A stretch of 64,000 nt of DNA from Lunularia cruciata. Lineage: Eukaryota; Streptophyta; Marchantiopsida; Lunulariales; Lunulariaceae. The position numbers and the translations under genes were made by a program. Position 1 is the stretch's first letter, and each line of letters starts with the position of its first letter. Below, piece after piece: positions 41,509 through 53,323 of this stretch. Location of the stretch: NCBI GenBank assembly GCA_948567375.1, contig OX419757.1, positions 7,130,001-7,194,000 on the forward strand, written 5' to 3'. A model generated the notes under the pieces. It ran no database searches. It was not told the DNA's origin and saw only the letters and a program-made list of their open reading frames with translations.

Positions 41509-44500
41509 GAGATATCGAGCTGCCTATTAGGAGCTTGATTGGTTCCAATGGGATTGAAGGCTTGACCTATGCAAGTTTGCATCACTTGCAAAGTACAATA
41601 TCTAATCATTGTTGTAGGATCTTGCTTGATTCTAGAAGTTCAGAGAATTGCATGTCTATACAATTAACAAAGGAATTGGGTATTCCTATCAAACCAACAA
41701 TTGGAAGTAGATTGACGATGGCGGAAAGTAGAAAGGGTTTTGCATTCCGTACCTCATATATTATTACCTTCAAAATTGTGAAGGAGTATTTGGAGTGTAT
41801 GAGGTTTGAAGTGGCACATCTACACTACAATGTCATTCTAGGACTACCTTGGCTTGAACGTCATAAGGTTCAATTTGATTGGACCTGACGACAAATTCAA
41901 GTACAACACCAAGGTAGGAATTTCCGATTAGGTTGTCTGGCACCTCTCAATAAGACACCTAAGAATAGTTAGTCCCAAGATGGGAAGTTTGTCAAGAAGA
42001 TAGCCATAGAGCAAGCCTTCAAGAGAGATGAGTCCCAAGATGGGAAGTTTGTCAAGAAAGCAACCATGGAGTAAGCTTTGAAGAGAGATGAGTTCCCAGA
42101 TGGGAAGTTTGTTAATGAAGCAGCCATAGAGCAAGCTTTGGAGGAAGATAAGTCTATTTTTGTAGTGTGGATCAAGCCGATTGCACAAGGACAACCTGAG
42201 GAGGATCAAGAGCCTTATCAAGGAATGGTTGGTCAGATAGTTTAGGAGTTTGCGGACGTGTTTTTAGATAATCTGCCAAAGGGATTACCCTCTAGTCATG
42301 ATATGCCCTTCAAGACTGAGTTATTGCCAAGGAGTATTCCAATGAGTAGACCAATCTATTGGTTCTCACCAAAAGAGTTGGTGGAGTTGCTAATAACACT
42401 TATGGAGTTGTTGGAGAAGGATTTCATACAACATAGTACCTCTTCTTGGGGAGCAACGGTACTATTTGTTCCAAAGAAGGATAGAGGACTTTGTTTCTGT
42501 ATTGATTATCAGAGGCTCAATAAGAAAACAATAAAGAATGCATATCCCTTGCCTCAGATCAATGACTTGCTTGATCAATTGAGTGGAGCACAAAAATTCT
42601 CCAAGTTGGATCTTTGTAGCGGCTATTGGCAAATCCTCCATTGATAGGAAGGATGTGCAAAAGACTACCTTTTGCTCAAGGTATGGACATTTTGAGTGGA
42701 GAGTTCTACCTTTTGGGCTGACTTATGCTCATGGAGTCTTCATGGATTAGATGCATAGAGTGTTGGATGGACTATTGGATTGGTATGTGGTGGTGTTCTT
42801 GGATGAAATATATAATCTATAGCAAGACAGAGGCATAACAAATGAATCATGTGTGAGAAGTCTTAAGATGACTACAAGAGTGAAAATTTTACTACAAGAA
42901 GTCAAAGTGTGCCTTTTGGCAGAAGGAAGTTACCTTCTTGGGCCACAAGATCTCATTGGAGGGGATCAAGATAGAAGAGGAGAAAATCAAGGCCATTATT
43001 GATTGGCTTACTCCAAAGGATGCTACAAAATTACAAGCATTTGATGGATTGGCCAATTTTTACCGACGGTTCATCCACTACTATGCTCATATGGCTACAC
43101 CAGTGATTGTCCTCTTGGGTAAGAACTCAAGCTTTTCATGGACCACCAAGCACAAAGAAGCATTCCAAAAGTTGAAATATATGGCGTCTTCAAGACCATT
43201 CTTCAACCATATGATACTCAACTACCTTGTGTGGTTGATTTTGATGCTTCTAATTTTGCAATTGGAGTCATGTTGCAGCAAGAATTCCAAATAGATTGCA
43301 GACCTAAACTCTTTGTGTCTTGCAAACTTAATACATTTGAAAGAAATTACTCTACTTGAGATTGGGAACAACTTACAATGGTATATGCCACCAAAGTATG
43401 GAGGCATTACCTTTTGGGGAAACAAGTGGTCATGCGAAAGAATCACAAACCATTGTTGTAGACGTTACACTTGGAACACATGAAGAGTCTACATCATCTA
43501 TGGGAGGAGAAACTCCAATTGTTTGATATCAAACTTGAGTACAAACCAGGTCGGTTCCATGTCATCCTTGATGCCTATCACAAAGACCTGATTTGAAGTC
43601 TCTTCCTCTCATCACGACGGCAATTACAATGGTGTCACTTGACACCAAGGTCCAAAACAAGTTTTGATCAGCTCTACAACAAGATATCTTCTTCCAGATG
43701 GTACATGGATGTCTTGCAGCATGCAACAAGGAGTACAACACCTTTCCTTCAAGGAAGGCCTTCTATTCCATGAGGATCAGATCTAGTTCCAACCAAAGGT
43801 GATCTTTGACTTGTGCGCCTTCAAGAAGTCCATGATTTACCAGTTGCTGGTCACATGGGTGTGAACAAGACCTTGAGTACCCTCCAACTCCAATGGTGGT
43901 GGCCTAACATGGCACAAGATGTTTGGGAGTTTGTCCAATTGTGTGAAAGTTGCCAACGCAACAAGGCCAATAACCAAAAACCAAGTGGACTACTTTAATT
44001 TAAAACTCCCTATTCCATTTACTTGTTGGGAACATGTAAGCTTAGATCTCATCACCTCCTTGCCTATGACAAAGCAAGATCATATATCAATTGTGGTGTT
44101 TGTGGATAAGCTTAGTAAGCAAATCCATTTGTTACCAACAATTGATATTGTGGATGTTCCAACCTCAGCACAAATCTACTTTGACAATGTATTCAAGCAT
44201 CATAGGATGCCACGTGTACTCATCTCCGACCGTGATCCTTGCTTCATTGGAAAGTTTTGGCAAGCACTCTTCCAAATACTCTGCACCAAGCTTGCTTTGT
44301 CCATGACCTATCATCCTCAAAATGATGGACAAACTGAACATGCAAATTGCACCTTGGAAGATATGCTTCGTGCATTTGTTAACATTCACCATACAAATTT
44401 GGATGAATATCTTGTAGTTGCAGAGTTTGCATAAAATAATTCTAAAGAGGCAAGCACAAGATTCTCTCCTTTCCTTCTCAATTTTGGCCAAGACCCACTT

Positions 44501-45120
44501 GTTCTAGATTCCCTTCTTGCTCCTCCTCCATCTCATGTCCCTCATACTTCCACCTTCTTGACCACCATCTTCCAATCCCTCCAACAAGCCAAATCTCATA
44601 TCCATGTTGCTCGAAATTGGTAAAAACAATATGCAGATCACCATCATCGTGATCTTAGCTTTCAAGTTGGTGATAAGGTCATGCTCTCATCCAATAACCT
44701 CCTTCTCCCACTTGATACCCAAGTTTGTAAACTTGCACCTAATTGGATAGGACCCTTTGATGTCACCCAAATTGTCTGTCTTGTTGCTTATTGACTTGCT
44801 TGCCTTGCCTTGTCTTGTCATATGCACATCCATCATATCTTTCATGTTTTCAAGTTAAAATCCTTTGCTCCTAACCCATCTTCTTTTCCCTCTCAAGTCC
44901 AACCTCCTCCTCCTCTTGTCCCTATCAATGATCATGAAGAGTAGAAAGTTGATCATATCCTTGCATGTTGCCACGTTCAACAAGGTTGTTGACAACATAC
45001 GGAATACAAGGTCCTTTGGATAGGGTATCCCATTCATGATGCCACTTGGGAACCTCTTTCTCATCTCCAAAATGCACAATTGGCCATGTAAGAGTTTGAA
45101 GCTTCATTGGCAACGAGGAT
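41509..45120 (+). pseudogene. Element B pol (protease to chromodomain)
   Basis: Same domain order as element A: protease 'LLDSRSSENC' (Gly of DSG read as Arg, about 41625), three linker repeats (41970-42150), RT '[17 protein letters not shown]' (42470-42525), RNase H '[13 protein letters not shown]' (about 43228-43270), integrase 'HDLPVAGHMGVNKTLSTLQ' and 'CESCQRNKANN' (43830-43975), 'HVSLDLITSLP' and 'VLISDRDPCFIGKFW' (44030-44265), and a decayed chromodomain (44935-45070). At least several frameshifts (near 42640, 42800, 43300-43500, 43780) and stops abolish coding. Confidence 0.9.
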
Positions 45121-45144
45121 GCACCAACTAGCGGTGCGTGAATG

Positions 45145-45556
45145 TGTAACAATATGAAGTTTAGCGACGCAGTTAGTACTACTAACAAAGTAGAGAATAA
45201 GCCAAATTAGCTTAGAATATTCTAGAAGTATCTAGGAAGCTTTTTAGGAAGCTTCTTGGCTACCTTAACTTGCACCCCAAGAAAGTAGCTTCTAGAAGCT
45301 TCCAATTAACTTTACTTGCATGACAAGCAGGTGGCTTCTAGAAGGAAGCTTCTTGAGAAGCTTTCTGGTTAACTTGGCTTGCACTCTAAGAAAGCGGTTC
45401 AAGGAAGCTTCTTATGAAGCTTCTCAAGTGCATTGTATGCTACCTATTAATACCAAAGCCAAAGCTCATGCTAGGCATTTAGAGTATTCACACATTCAAG
45501 TGTCCCAATGTAACCTTCCATTCTCCTATTTCTCTCTTCGGTCTCGGTCTTTTACA
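45145..45556 (+). mobile_element. Element B 3' LTR
   Basis: TGTAACAATATGAAG to GGTCTTTTACA, 412 bp. Its AAGCTTC array includes TAGCTTCTAGAAGCTTCC, a three-unit heat-shock-type site, near 45286-45302. The PPT before it is decayed (GCGGTGCGTGAA). TATA equivalent reads CTATTAATACC. Confidence 0.9.
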
Positions 45557-46945
45557 CAAGTGGTTATGCAAACTGATCACAAGCCCTTGTTGCAAACATT
45601 ACATTTGGAACACATGAAGAGTAGACATCGTTGATGGGAGGAATAACTACACTTGTTTGATATCAAACTTGAGTACAAACCCAATCAGCTCCATGTCATC
45701 CCTGATGCCCTACCACAATGACCTGATTTGAAATCTCTTCCTCTCATTACAACGGCAATTACAATGGTGTCAGTTGACTCCAAAGTCCAAACCAAGTTTA
45801 AGGTACCTCTACAACAAGATCCATTCTTTCAAATGGTACAAGGTTGTCTCGCAGCATGTGACAAGGAGAACAACACTTTCCCCTACAAGGAAGGCCTTCT
45901 ATTATATGAGGACTGGATTTATGTTCCAGCCAAGGGAGATCTTTGACATGTGTGCCTCCAGTAAGCCCATAACAATTGCTGGTCACATGGGTGTGGACAA
46001 GACCTTGGATACCCCCCAACACCAATGGTGGTAACCCAACATGACACAAGATGTTTGATAGTTTGTTTGATCATGAGAAAGATTCCAACGCAACAAGGCC
46101 AGCAACTAGAAGCCAAGTGGGCTCCTTCAACCACTCCCCATTCCATTCGCTCTATGGGAACACGTGAGCTTGGATCTCATCACATCCTTGACCAAGACAA
46201 AGCAAGGATATACAACAACTGTGGTATTTGTAGATAAGCTTCGTAAGAAAGCTTGGCACCAACCTTTGATACGGTGGATGCTCCAACTTTAGCGCAAATC
46301 TACTTCAATAATATCTTCAAGCATCATGGGATGTCATGTGTACTCATCTCCAAACATGATCCTCAATTTTACTAGAAAGTTTTGGCAAGCACTCTTCTAG
46401 ATACTCAGCACCAAGCTTGCTTTGTCCATAGCCTATCATCCTCAAATTGATGGACAAACTAAACGTTCAAATTGCACCTTGGAGGATATTTTGTGTACCT
46501 TTGTCAATCTCCACCATACCAATGTGGATGAATGTCTTCCACCTATAAAATTTACCTATAATAATTCCAAATAGGCAGCACTGGATTTTCTCGTTTCTTT
46601 CTCAATTTTGGCCAAGATCCACTTATTCCAAATTCTCTTCTTGCTCCTCCTCCATTGCATGTCCCTTGTACTTTGACCTTCTTGACTACCATATTTGTAT
46701 CTCTCCAACAAGCCAAATCTCACCTCCTTGTTGTTGAGAATTGCCAGAAACAATGTGTAGACCACCATCATCTTGATCTCACCTTTGAAGTCGGTGATAA
46801 AGTCATGCTAACTTCTAGTAACCTAACCTACTTGATACCCAAGATTGTAAACTCGCTCCTAATTGGATAGGACCCTTTGATGTTACCCAAATCATCTCTC
46901 TTGTTGCTTGTCTACTTGCCTTACCCTACCATATGTGCATCCACC
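45557..46945 (+). pseudogene. Copy C pol fragment (RNase H and integrase)
   Basis: Begins abruptly inside RNase H ('QVVMQTDHKPLLQTLHLEHM') right after the element B LTR, then 'FDIKLEYKPNQLHVIPDAL', 'LYEDWIYVPAKGDL', integrase zinc-binding text (about 45970-46100), core text, and the integrase C-terminal 'VGDKVMLTSSNL' (about 46790-46825). Frameshifts and stops are frequent. It is a separate copy of the same chromovirus family, lacking everything upstream of RNase H. Confidence 0.85.
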
Positions 46946-49120
46946 GTTGTTGTACTTTTCTTTTCTCACTATGGGAACACACAAGGTGCCTAGCTTTGGA
47001 GACTACAGATTAGAGACTATAGGTAAACCCATAACTAATTGTCTGAACACATGTGTTACCTAACTGTCGGAATCCACCTTCTCTCATAACAAGTATTTTT
47101 GCTATTGAGAAGGGTAGTGACGGGCAACCTAACCTATCATCAAAACATGCACTCCTGGTCTGCTAGTCATCACCTCCAGCATTACCAAGGAGAAATGCAT
47201 AGCACTCTTAGAAGGAAATAACCTAAGCGCAATAACCACACACCAATCCATTGGACGTACAAACAAGCATACAAGCACAAAGAGGATCTAATCACAAGAA
47301 TATGGCAACAACTCTCTATGCTTTGTTTTGGAAAAGAGCTTCAAAGCCTTCTTTCTCTATCATCAAGCTCATTTCAACCTGTACTCCAAGCCTCCTCCAA
47401 TCTAAACTTAAAATTTGAACAATTTTCTATTCCAAGTGGAGAATTCCTATGTATTCTTGATGTGGAAAACTCTGTGCATCTCATATAACCATAATTTTTT
47501 CTGTGTAGCTTGGATTCAAGATTTCTAGAATGCAATGGGAAACTTGTGAGATAAGCTTTCTAGTAGCATCAAATAAGCCTCAATCAGATCATTACAGCTC
47601 CCTTGACAAGCTATCAAAGTTTACCAGATGTTTCACAACTTTCACCCTAATTTTGAAATCCCTATTTTAGGGTTTTGCCCCTGGTTCTTGCCAACTTTCC
47701 CCTAATTTCTAAATCAGATGTACACTTGATCCTCACAAAACACTCTGGAAATCTGAACGCTCAATCATAGTCACAAAAGTGAGAGAATTGACATTCAATT
47801 ATGATTAAAAAATTAGTGCTTAGCTAAAATTAGTCCTCTGAGCTTACAACAGTCTTTTTAGTAAAACTTATTGCATCAGATCTCACTCTCTATGTATCTA
47901 GAGCCAACTAAATTTCCCACAATAGATGTTCATGCTCTTGTTTAACACACTGAAAAGTTTGATGGCCTAATCCAACCCCAATCCCTACATATGGATCAAT
48001 TCCTAAGCTAGGCTAACTTGTGAGCTCTACAGACCCAGGTATACTTGATCCAAGACCTTTAATTCTCTATTTAAAGAATTCCACATGAAACATTCACACA
48101 AAGGTTCAAATTCTAACCTAAAACAAGATTGGAAATTTTTATAAGGTATCTCGAAACACAACTTGGGGAGTGACCAAAGCTCCAAACCTGATCACTAGCT
48201 CTTCTCCATCACCTTACATCTCAAGAGCTTCAACTTCAATCAACCAGATATGTAAGCACTTTGTCTACTCTCCAATCCCACCAACAAATAGTGAAAATGT
48301 CTCAAGAAGCTCTCTCCATTTCCTACTTTGTGCTCCAGGGTATGAATTCTAGCCCCCTTGATTCAATCAATGATATCCCTACCAGAATCAGCTCAAATTC
48401 TGTGATTTATATCTTCAGATCGTAGCCTCTCATCTCCTCTTTCCAACCATTGTCTACACTTCTCAAATGCCCTTCCCAAACTCCTTTAATAGTCAAACAA
48501 CTCCAGACTCTCCTCTTGGGACCCAAACTGTTGTGCATTTGTCCTTTAGTCTTTTTACTTTTTGACAAATGGACCACACAATTCCACCTGGAAGCTTATG
48601 AGAAAAAATTTAGACATTCCCCAACTATAGAAGCACATATATTGTCAAGTCCTAGACATGCTCATAAGTAACCACCGGAAGGATAATAGGATCCGGGTTT
48701 CCCATCACCAACTCCATGAATACCACCCCGAAACCAACCAATCCCATAAGCCATCATGGTGCAAAATCTGAAGCCTAATGAGAAAAGGATTTGGGAGTAG
48801 CAGATCGGGAGCATGGGACATCTCATGCTCAAACGATCTTTCTAATGTTCTACCACTTGTGCACTGCTACAACTCTCACTCTCAACTTCCTCTTCCCCCT
48901 CGAGACTCCTCAACTAAAACACCCCTTGTCTCTCCACTTGCCCTCATCTATATTCATTAGAGCCCTCAAACATGATGAAATTGTAACCCATGTGGCCAAT
49001 CACATACATGTACATAGATTGCTCACATGGCAGCATATCATCCGTTAGATCAAGCATACAACTACCCCACTAATGTGGAGATAAACTATGATAAGTCACT
49101 TTTTTACGAGCTACGCAAAC
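46946..49120. mobile_element. ~2.2-kb insertion of unknown type in copy C
   Basis: The copy C pol text stops after 'YHMCIH' at about 46945 and resumes with 'YVFHVSKLKTFVPK' at about 49131, at the point where the element A frame is continuous. The intervening DNA has no recognisable ORF, LTR pair or terminal inverted repeat, is rich in CT-tracts on the plus strand, and lacks a clear target duplication. It could be a solo LTR or a non-autonomous element. Confidence 0.6.
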
Positions 49121-49446
49121 CATGACACGACACTATGTCTTCCATGTTTCCAAGTTGAAAACCTTTGTTCCTAAACCATCTTCTTTTTCCTCTTGTGTCC
49201 AACCTCCTCCTCCTCCCATCCCTATTAATGATCATGAAGAGTACAAAGTTGATTGTATCCTTGCACGTTGCCATATTCAACAAGGACATTGTCAACATAC
49301 AAAGTACAAAGTCCTTTTGAAAATGGTATCCTCTTCATGATGCCACATGGGAACCTCTTTCTCACCTCCAGAATGCACAAATGGCCATCTTGGAGTTTGA
49401 AGCTTCAATGGCAACAAGGACGTCACCAACTAGCGGTGGGGGAATA
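49121..49446 (+). pseudogene. Copy C chromodomain end of pol
   Basis: 'YVFHVSKLKTFVPKPSS', then 'YKVDCILARCHIQQGHCQHT' and, after a frame change, 'ATWEPLSHLQNAQMAI'-like text. These match the element A chromodomain region. The PPT GGTGGGGGAATA ends at 49446. Confidence 0.85.
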
Positions 49447-49679
49447 TGTAACAACATGGAGTTAATCAATGTAGTAAATAAAGCTAACAAAGTAGAGAAT
49501 AAGCCAAATTAGCCTAGAATATTCTAGAAGTATCTAAGAAGCTCCTATAGAGCCTTGTATGCTACCTATAAATACCAAAGCTAAAACTCAGGCTAGGCAT
49601 TTGGAGTTTTCCCGCATTCAAGTGTCCCAATGTGATCTTCCATTTTTCCTATTTATCTCCTTGGTCTTGATCTTTTACA
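49447..49679 (+). mobile_element. Copy C 3' LTR with internal deletion (233 bp)
   Basis: Starts TGTAACAACATGGAG and ends GATCTTTTACA, but jumps from ATTCTAGAAGTATCTAAGAAGCTCC straight to GAGCCTTGTATGC. About 190 bp, including most of the AAGCTTC array, is missing, while the TATA box (CTATAAATACC) is kept. Confidence 0.85.
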
Positions 49680-51004
49680 TAGATAGTACTCACAAAGCCT
49701 CATTCCTCTCAATCATTCTACACTCCAAGCTCACTTAAGAATAAATCTTTTTCCTTTGCACCACCTCCTCCTTATATACTTACCAAAGTTTGTTTGGTAA
49801 GTAAGTACCTTAGTAACTTAGTAAAATCCAGAAATTATCTAAATTACCTTAGGTAAGGAATCTTAGATGGATATACCTTCATTTAATATTTGGTTTCACA
49901 TACCTCCAATTATGTGCTTTTGAGCATCTTCTCTAAAAAGCTATGATATTCTACTCATCTACAATTACAGTGTATACTAAAGTCAAATAAAACCAACCTA
50001 ACTTGACCTATGTTAATTACCAAAGGTCAAGAAAGTCAATCAAGTCAATAAGATTTTGATATCTCCTATACTCCAAGTAAATTTTACCATACACAGTCCA
50101 AGACATTGATCACAAAGTAGTATAAAGTAAAGATAATATAATAAATTTTGTAACTTTGAGAGACCATGTTCTCCCTTTAAAAGAAAGATATCATATATGG
50201 AGGGTGAGGATCACTCCCCTATATTTGGTACCCCTCATTGTTGGGGAGTGTGCAATTCATTCCAATTCAAATAATCTATTGTTGGATTTGACCAGTGCTA
50301 GCAATAATTGCTTAAGTGTGAAGAAACAAACAAATAACCACATGGAAGAGAAGGAAAGAAGGAGATGCCATGGGAGTCAAGGATCATGACATGTAGGAAT
50401 TTGTACTATAATTAAGAGGTCAATGCACGAAAGAACAAAAAAAATAAAATCTGTTGAAAGTCATCACAAGTCTTCATAGTTTTCTCTCGTCCTTATCACA
50501 TGGAGCTAGTGGTTTCTCCTTCCATTCTTGCCACTGATGAGTAGATGGTTTGATTATCTTATTGATAAACTCACATCAAGGAATTGCATTGAGAGTATGG
50601 TGCTTGGATAGAAAGGAGGTGGTAACAAAGTAGATAGTGCCAAGGAGCAAAAAGATAGATAGATCAATCTAGTAATTGTTGGAGGATAAGGAGGATCAAG
50701 TAGGAATGTTCAGGTGAAAAGAGGAGATTCTAGTGTCTTCCTTATCAGAGGGGAAGATGAGGGTAGTTGTCAAGAAGTCAGAATGATGTGAAATTTGCTA
50801 TGGCAACATGTTGTCTAGTGAAGTTTCCTAGTCCTAATTTCATCAAACTCATGGACAAAGAAATATAAACTCAGCCATTCTTACGATGCATAGAGTACAC
50901 CTCACATAAAGCATGTTTCATTTGCTGCAAATCTAGAGTGTTATAAAACAATTGACACAACATCAAAAACAAATTATGACTTGCTTATAGAAAACATTGG
51001 AGGC
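49680..51004. other. No recognisable gene
   Basis: AT-rich, with no open frame above about 80 codons that shows a domain. I see no LTR partner or RNA gene. It separates the chromovirus cluster from the transposase relic. Confidence 0.4.
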
Positions 51005-51304
51005 CTAGTTGACAAATAGAGCCATAGTGGTCCCATTGTCAAATATAGTGCTTCCATATCCATTGATTGATAAAGAGAATACATTAGGGTTGATATCCAA
51101 TGTAGTGTTACCTACATTGATGTGTTGTAGGTTCATAGTGTAATGGTATCTGCATAAAGATATGGTTGATGCTTTAAGACTTACCCCAATGTTTAGTTTC
51201 AAAATGCAAATGCATACTAAATTTGCAATAGGAAATGTCATCGGAACATTTGCGATAAAGAAAAAACATAAAGATATCACATTACAAAATATATGTTGAT
51301 ACAT
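51005..51304 (-). pseudogene. Fragment resembling an A1-type aspartic protease
   Basis: The minus-strand frame ends 'YHYTMNLQHINVGNTTLDIN', 'YGSTIFDNGTTMALFVN' and then a stop. In plant pepsin-like (nepenthesin-type) proteases, the second active site has the pattern Ile/Leu-x-Asp-Ser-Gly-Thr-Thr, preceded by 'Y-Y..L..I.VG'. Here Ser is read as Asn. Only this segment is recognisable and no upstream first active site was seen, so it is at most a gene fragment. The first half of the frame matches nothing. Confidence 0.45.
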
Positions 51305-51636
51305 GACTTTGTGTTCAATCTATTTTGTAAGCTACAATGCTTGACAAGAAAAAGCATATATAAGATGAAATGCAACTAGTTTCTTTGCAAACTATGAGTT
51401 TGCAAAGAATGATTTCATTGATGACTATTGCAGATTCTCCAATTTCTTATTTTATTGATCCTTCACCAATTTTTTTTGCAATATGTGTAGAACTTGGTAG
51501 AAGTTATTGTCACAAACAAACCTTTGAGGAGCATGATAACAAAGGTGCACAAAATAACAACTACTTGTGAGTAGTTTCAACCTTAGTGATAGCAATCTTG
51601 ATTGAAACCAACTCTATGATATCATCATCTCAAAAT

Positions 51637-53323
51637 CTACCTCAATTTCAAGTCACTAAACTCATTCAATACACTTTCAATGCTCTCAATCATATCTATA
51701 ATTGAGCTGCCCATGGGCTCATCTTTATCAAAGTAGATCAACTTAATAGACTCTTCCAAAATGTTGCACAAAATGCCAAAAGAGTCTGCCAAGATATTGT
51801 GAAGTTGGACATTGGCCATCATGTCAATCAACTCTATGATGTTTTCATCATTCTTATTGCAACAAATAGATAGATCCTCATTACAATCTCTATTAGTTTT
51901 GGTAGCACTAACCAAAGGAAGCACATTTGCTTTTGCAAAGCAACATCTGATTGTATTTTCAGATAATCTGTCATAAGCTTCTTGTACCTATTGAAAAACA
52001 TTTTGCATACGGGTGTGCTGATGTAAAGGGAAACAGTCTCTTGATGCCAAATCTTGGGAATTTCGCCAGAGTTTGTACTATGAAAGAAGCAAGCTTAGTT
52101 GTACCTTGCAAAAGCCAGCTTTGAAAGATCAAATGATACCTTGATCAAGCAGTTTTCAGTTGCTTGTGGCATTTGGTAGGAAAAACAAGATTGTAGTCGT
52201 CTCTTCAAATGTGAATGATATTTTTATAGAACCATTTGGATCCATATTCTTGGCAGCAAATATATGAAAACTGCAATTGTTAAGAAGAATAAAGAAGTGT
52301 TTGGAGCATTGCCTTGCCTCTCTATTGATGCGATGAAGCAAATTTAGCATTGAAGACACATCTTTCCATGCCTTGGCTTGGTAATCATATATAACATTGC
52401 AAGTATTGTTGATCTTGATGCCTTTCAAAGCTCATGGTTACTTTGATTTGCCAATCACTTGACGGTATGTTTTTCACGTACCCACTGCACTCACAGTTGG
52501 TGTGACAATAATGCAATTTTAAACCGTTTGAGTCCTCGTCCATCATTGTTCATGGTCACATATGATTGTGAAGAAGTGTTACGATGATGCAATGCGGTTT
52601 CATCAACATTCCAAATATCTTCCAATGGAACATTCTCCAAACGTTAGTGAATATTAGCTAGCTTCTTTTCAATTTCTGTAGGGTATGTTGAGCTATGCTC
52701 ATTGTAATGATGCCCACTTGTTGTACCTTTATGATTTGGATACTTTTGGAGCCAGTCATTTGATGCCTTGAAATCAATCATATGCTGCTTGAGCTTTGGA
52801 GTAAGATCATCAACATAATCGTTCAAGATATTGTCACAAAATTACTCTAGCTTTGCTTTGAAGAACCTCCTATGTGACACTAGACGAGGTGCATCAATCT
52901 CCATTCCAATATGTCAATGATGTAGTATGTCTTCCAAAGAGCCACATCGAGCAGGTTGGAAACTCTTCTTACACCCATTTGCAGTCAATTGAATGTTTGT
53001 TATGATTGAGTTTGAATCTTTCATAATTTTGTTCACAACAGGTCGTGATACTTCATAGTAAATAGCAACTTCACTTTGTGTTTTACCATCTTTGAGCATG
53101 TCTTCCAAAGAGCCACCACGAGCAGGTTGGAAACTCTTCTTACACCCATTGGCAGTCAATTGAATGTTTGTTATGATTAAGTCGAAATCTTTCATAATTT
53201 TGTTCACAAGGATACTTCAAACTAAATAGCAGCTTCACTTTGCATTTTACTATCTTTGACATAATCGATAACTCTCAATTTTTGATCTAGGGTGAGCTTT
53301 GCTTGCTTTGTATCCTTTGCCAT
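51637..53323 (-). pseudogene. pogo/Tigger-type transposase relic
   Basis: Begins at ATG 53323 with 'MAKDTKQAKLTLDQKLRVID', a CENP-B-like helix-turn-helix start. Then come 'YEVSRPVVNKIMKDS' and 'SFQPARGGSLEDML' (53210-52920), 'DFKASNDWLQKYPNHKGTTS' of the second DNA-binding domain (about 52775-52715), 'IWNVDETALHHR' with the first catalytic Asp (about 52625), 'VIYDYQAKAWKDV' and 'FILLNNCSFHIFAAKNMDPN' with the second catalytic Asp replaced by Asn (about 52310-52240), 'LFFLPNATSN' (about 52190), and a C-terminal acidic part (51924-51637). Such transposases cut and paste DNA with a DDE active site. Stops, frame changes and the lost Asp make this one dead. Terminal inverted repeats were not identified. 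Confidence 0.85.
52929..53270 (-). repeat. 171-bp tandem duplication in the transposase DNA-binding region
   Basis: Unit 1 (52929-53099) and unit 2 (53100-53270) each begin GTCTTCCAAAGAGCCAC and share almost all sequence, including ACTCTTCTTACACCCATT and TTTCATAATTTTGTTCACAA. The period of 171 bp is 57 codons. Unit 2 has a short deletion (after GTTCACAA) and an in-frame stop relative to unit 1. Confidence 0.9.

Larger units (their letters stand above)
39075..45556 (+). mobile_element. Element B: rearranged chromovirus related to element A
   Basis: Plus-strand relative of element A, with a 5' LTR (39075-39503, 429 bp), a first gag fragment (39774-40285), a splice into a truncated LTR tail (40286-40334) and an intact PBS (40336-40347), a second gag (40603-41508), pol (41509-45120) and a 3' LTR (45145-45556, 412 bp). 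Many more stops and indels than in element A show that it is older. Flanking 5-mers TAAAT and CAAGT differ, so there is no target duplication. The doubled 5' end points to recombination or template switching. Directly after the 3' LTR comes a pol fragment of another copy (C). Confidence 0.9.

Noticed and set aside
39070-45561. Element B as a simple insertion into copy C
   Set aside because: The flanking 5-mers differ (TAAAT and CAAGT), and no front half of copy C is present to the left of 39075.
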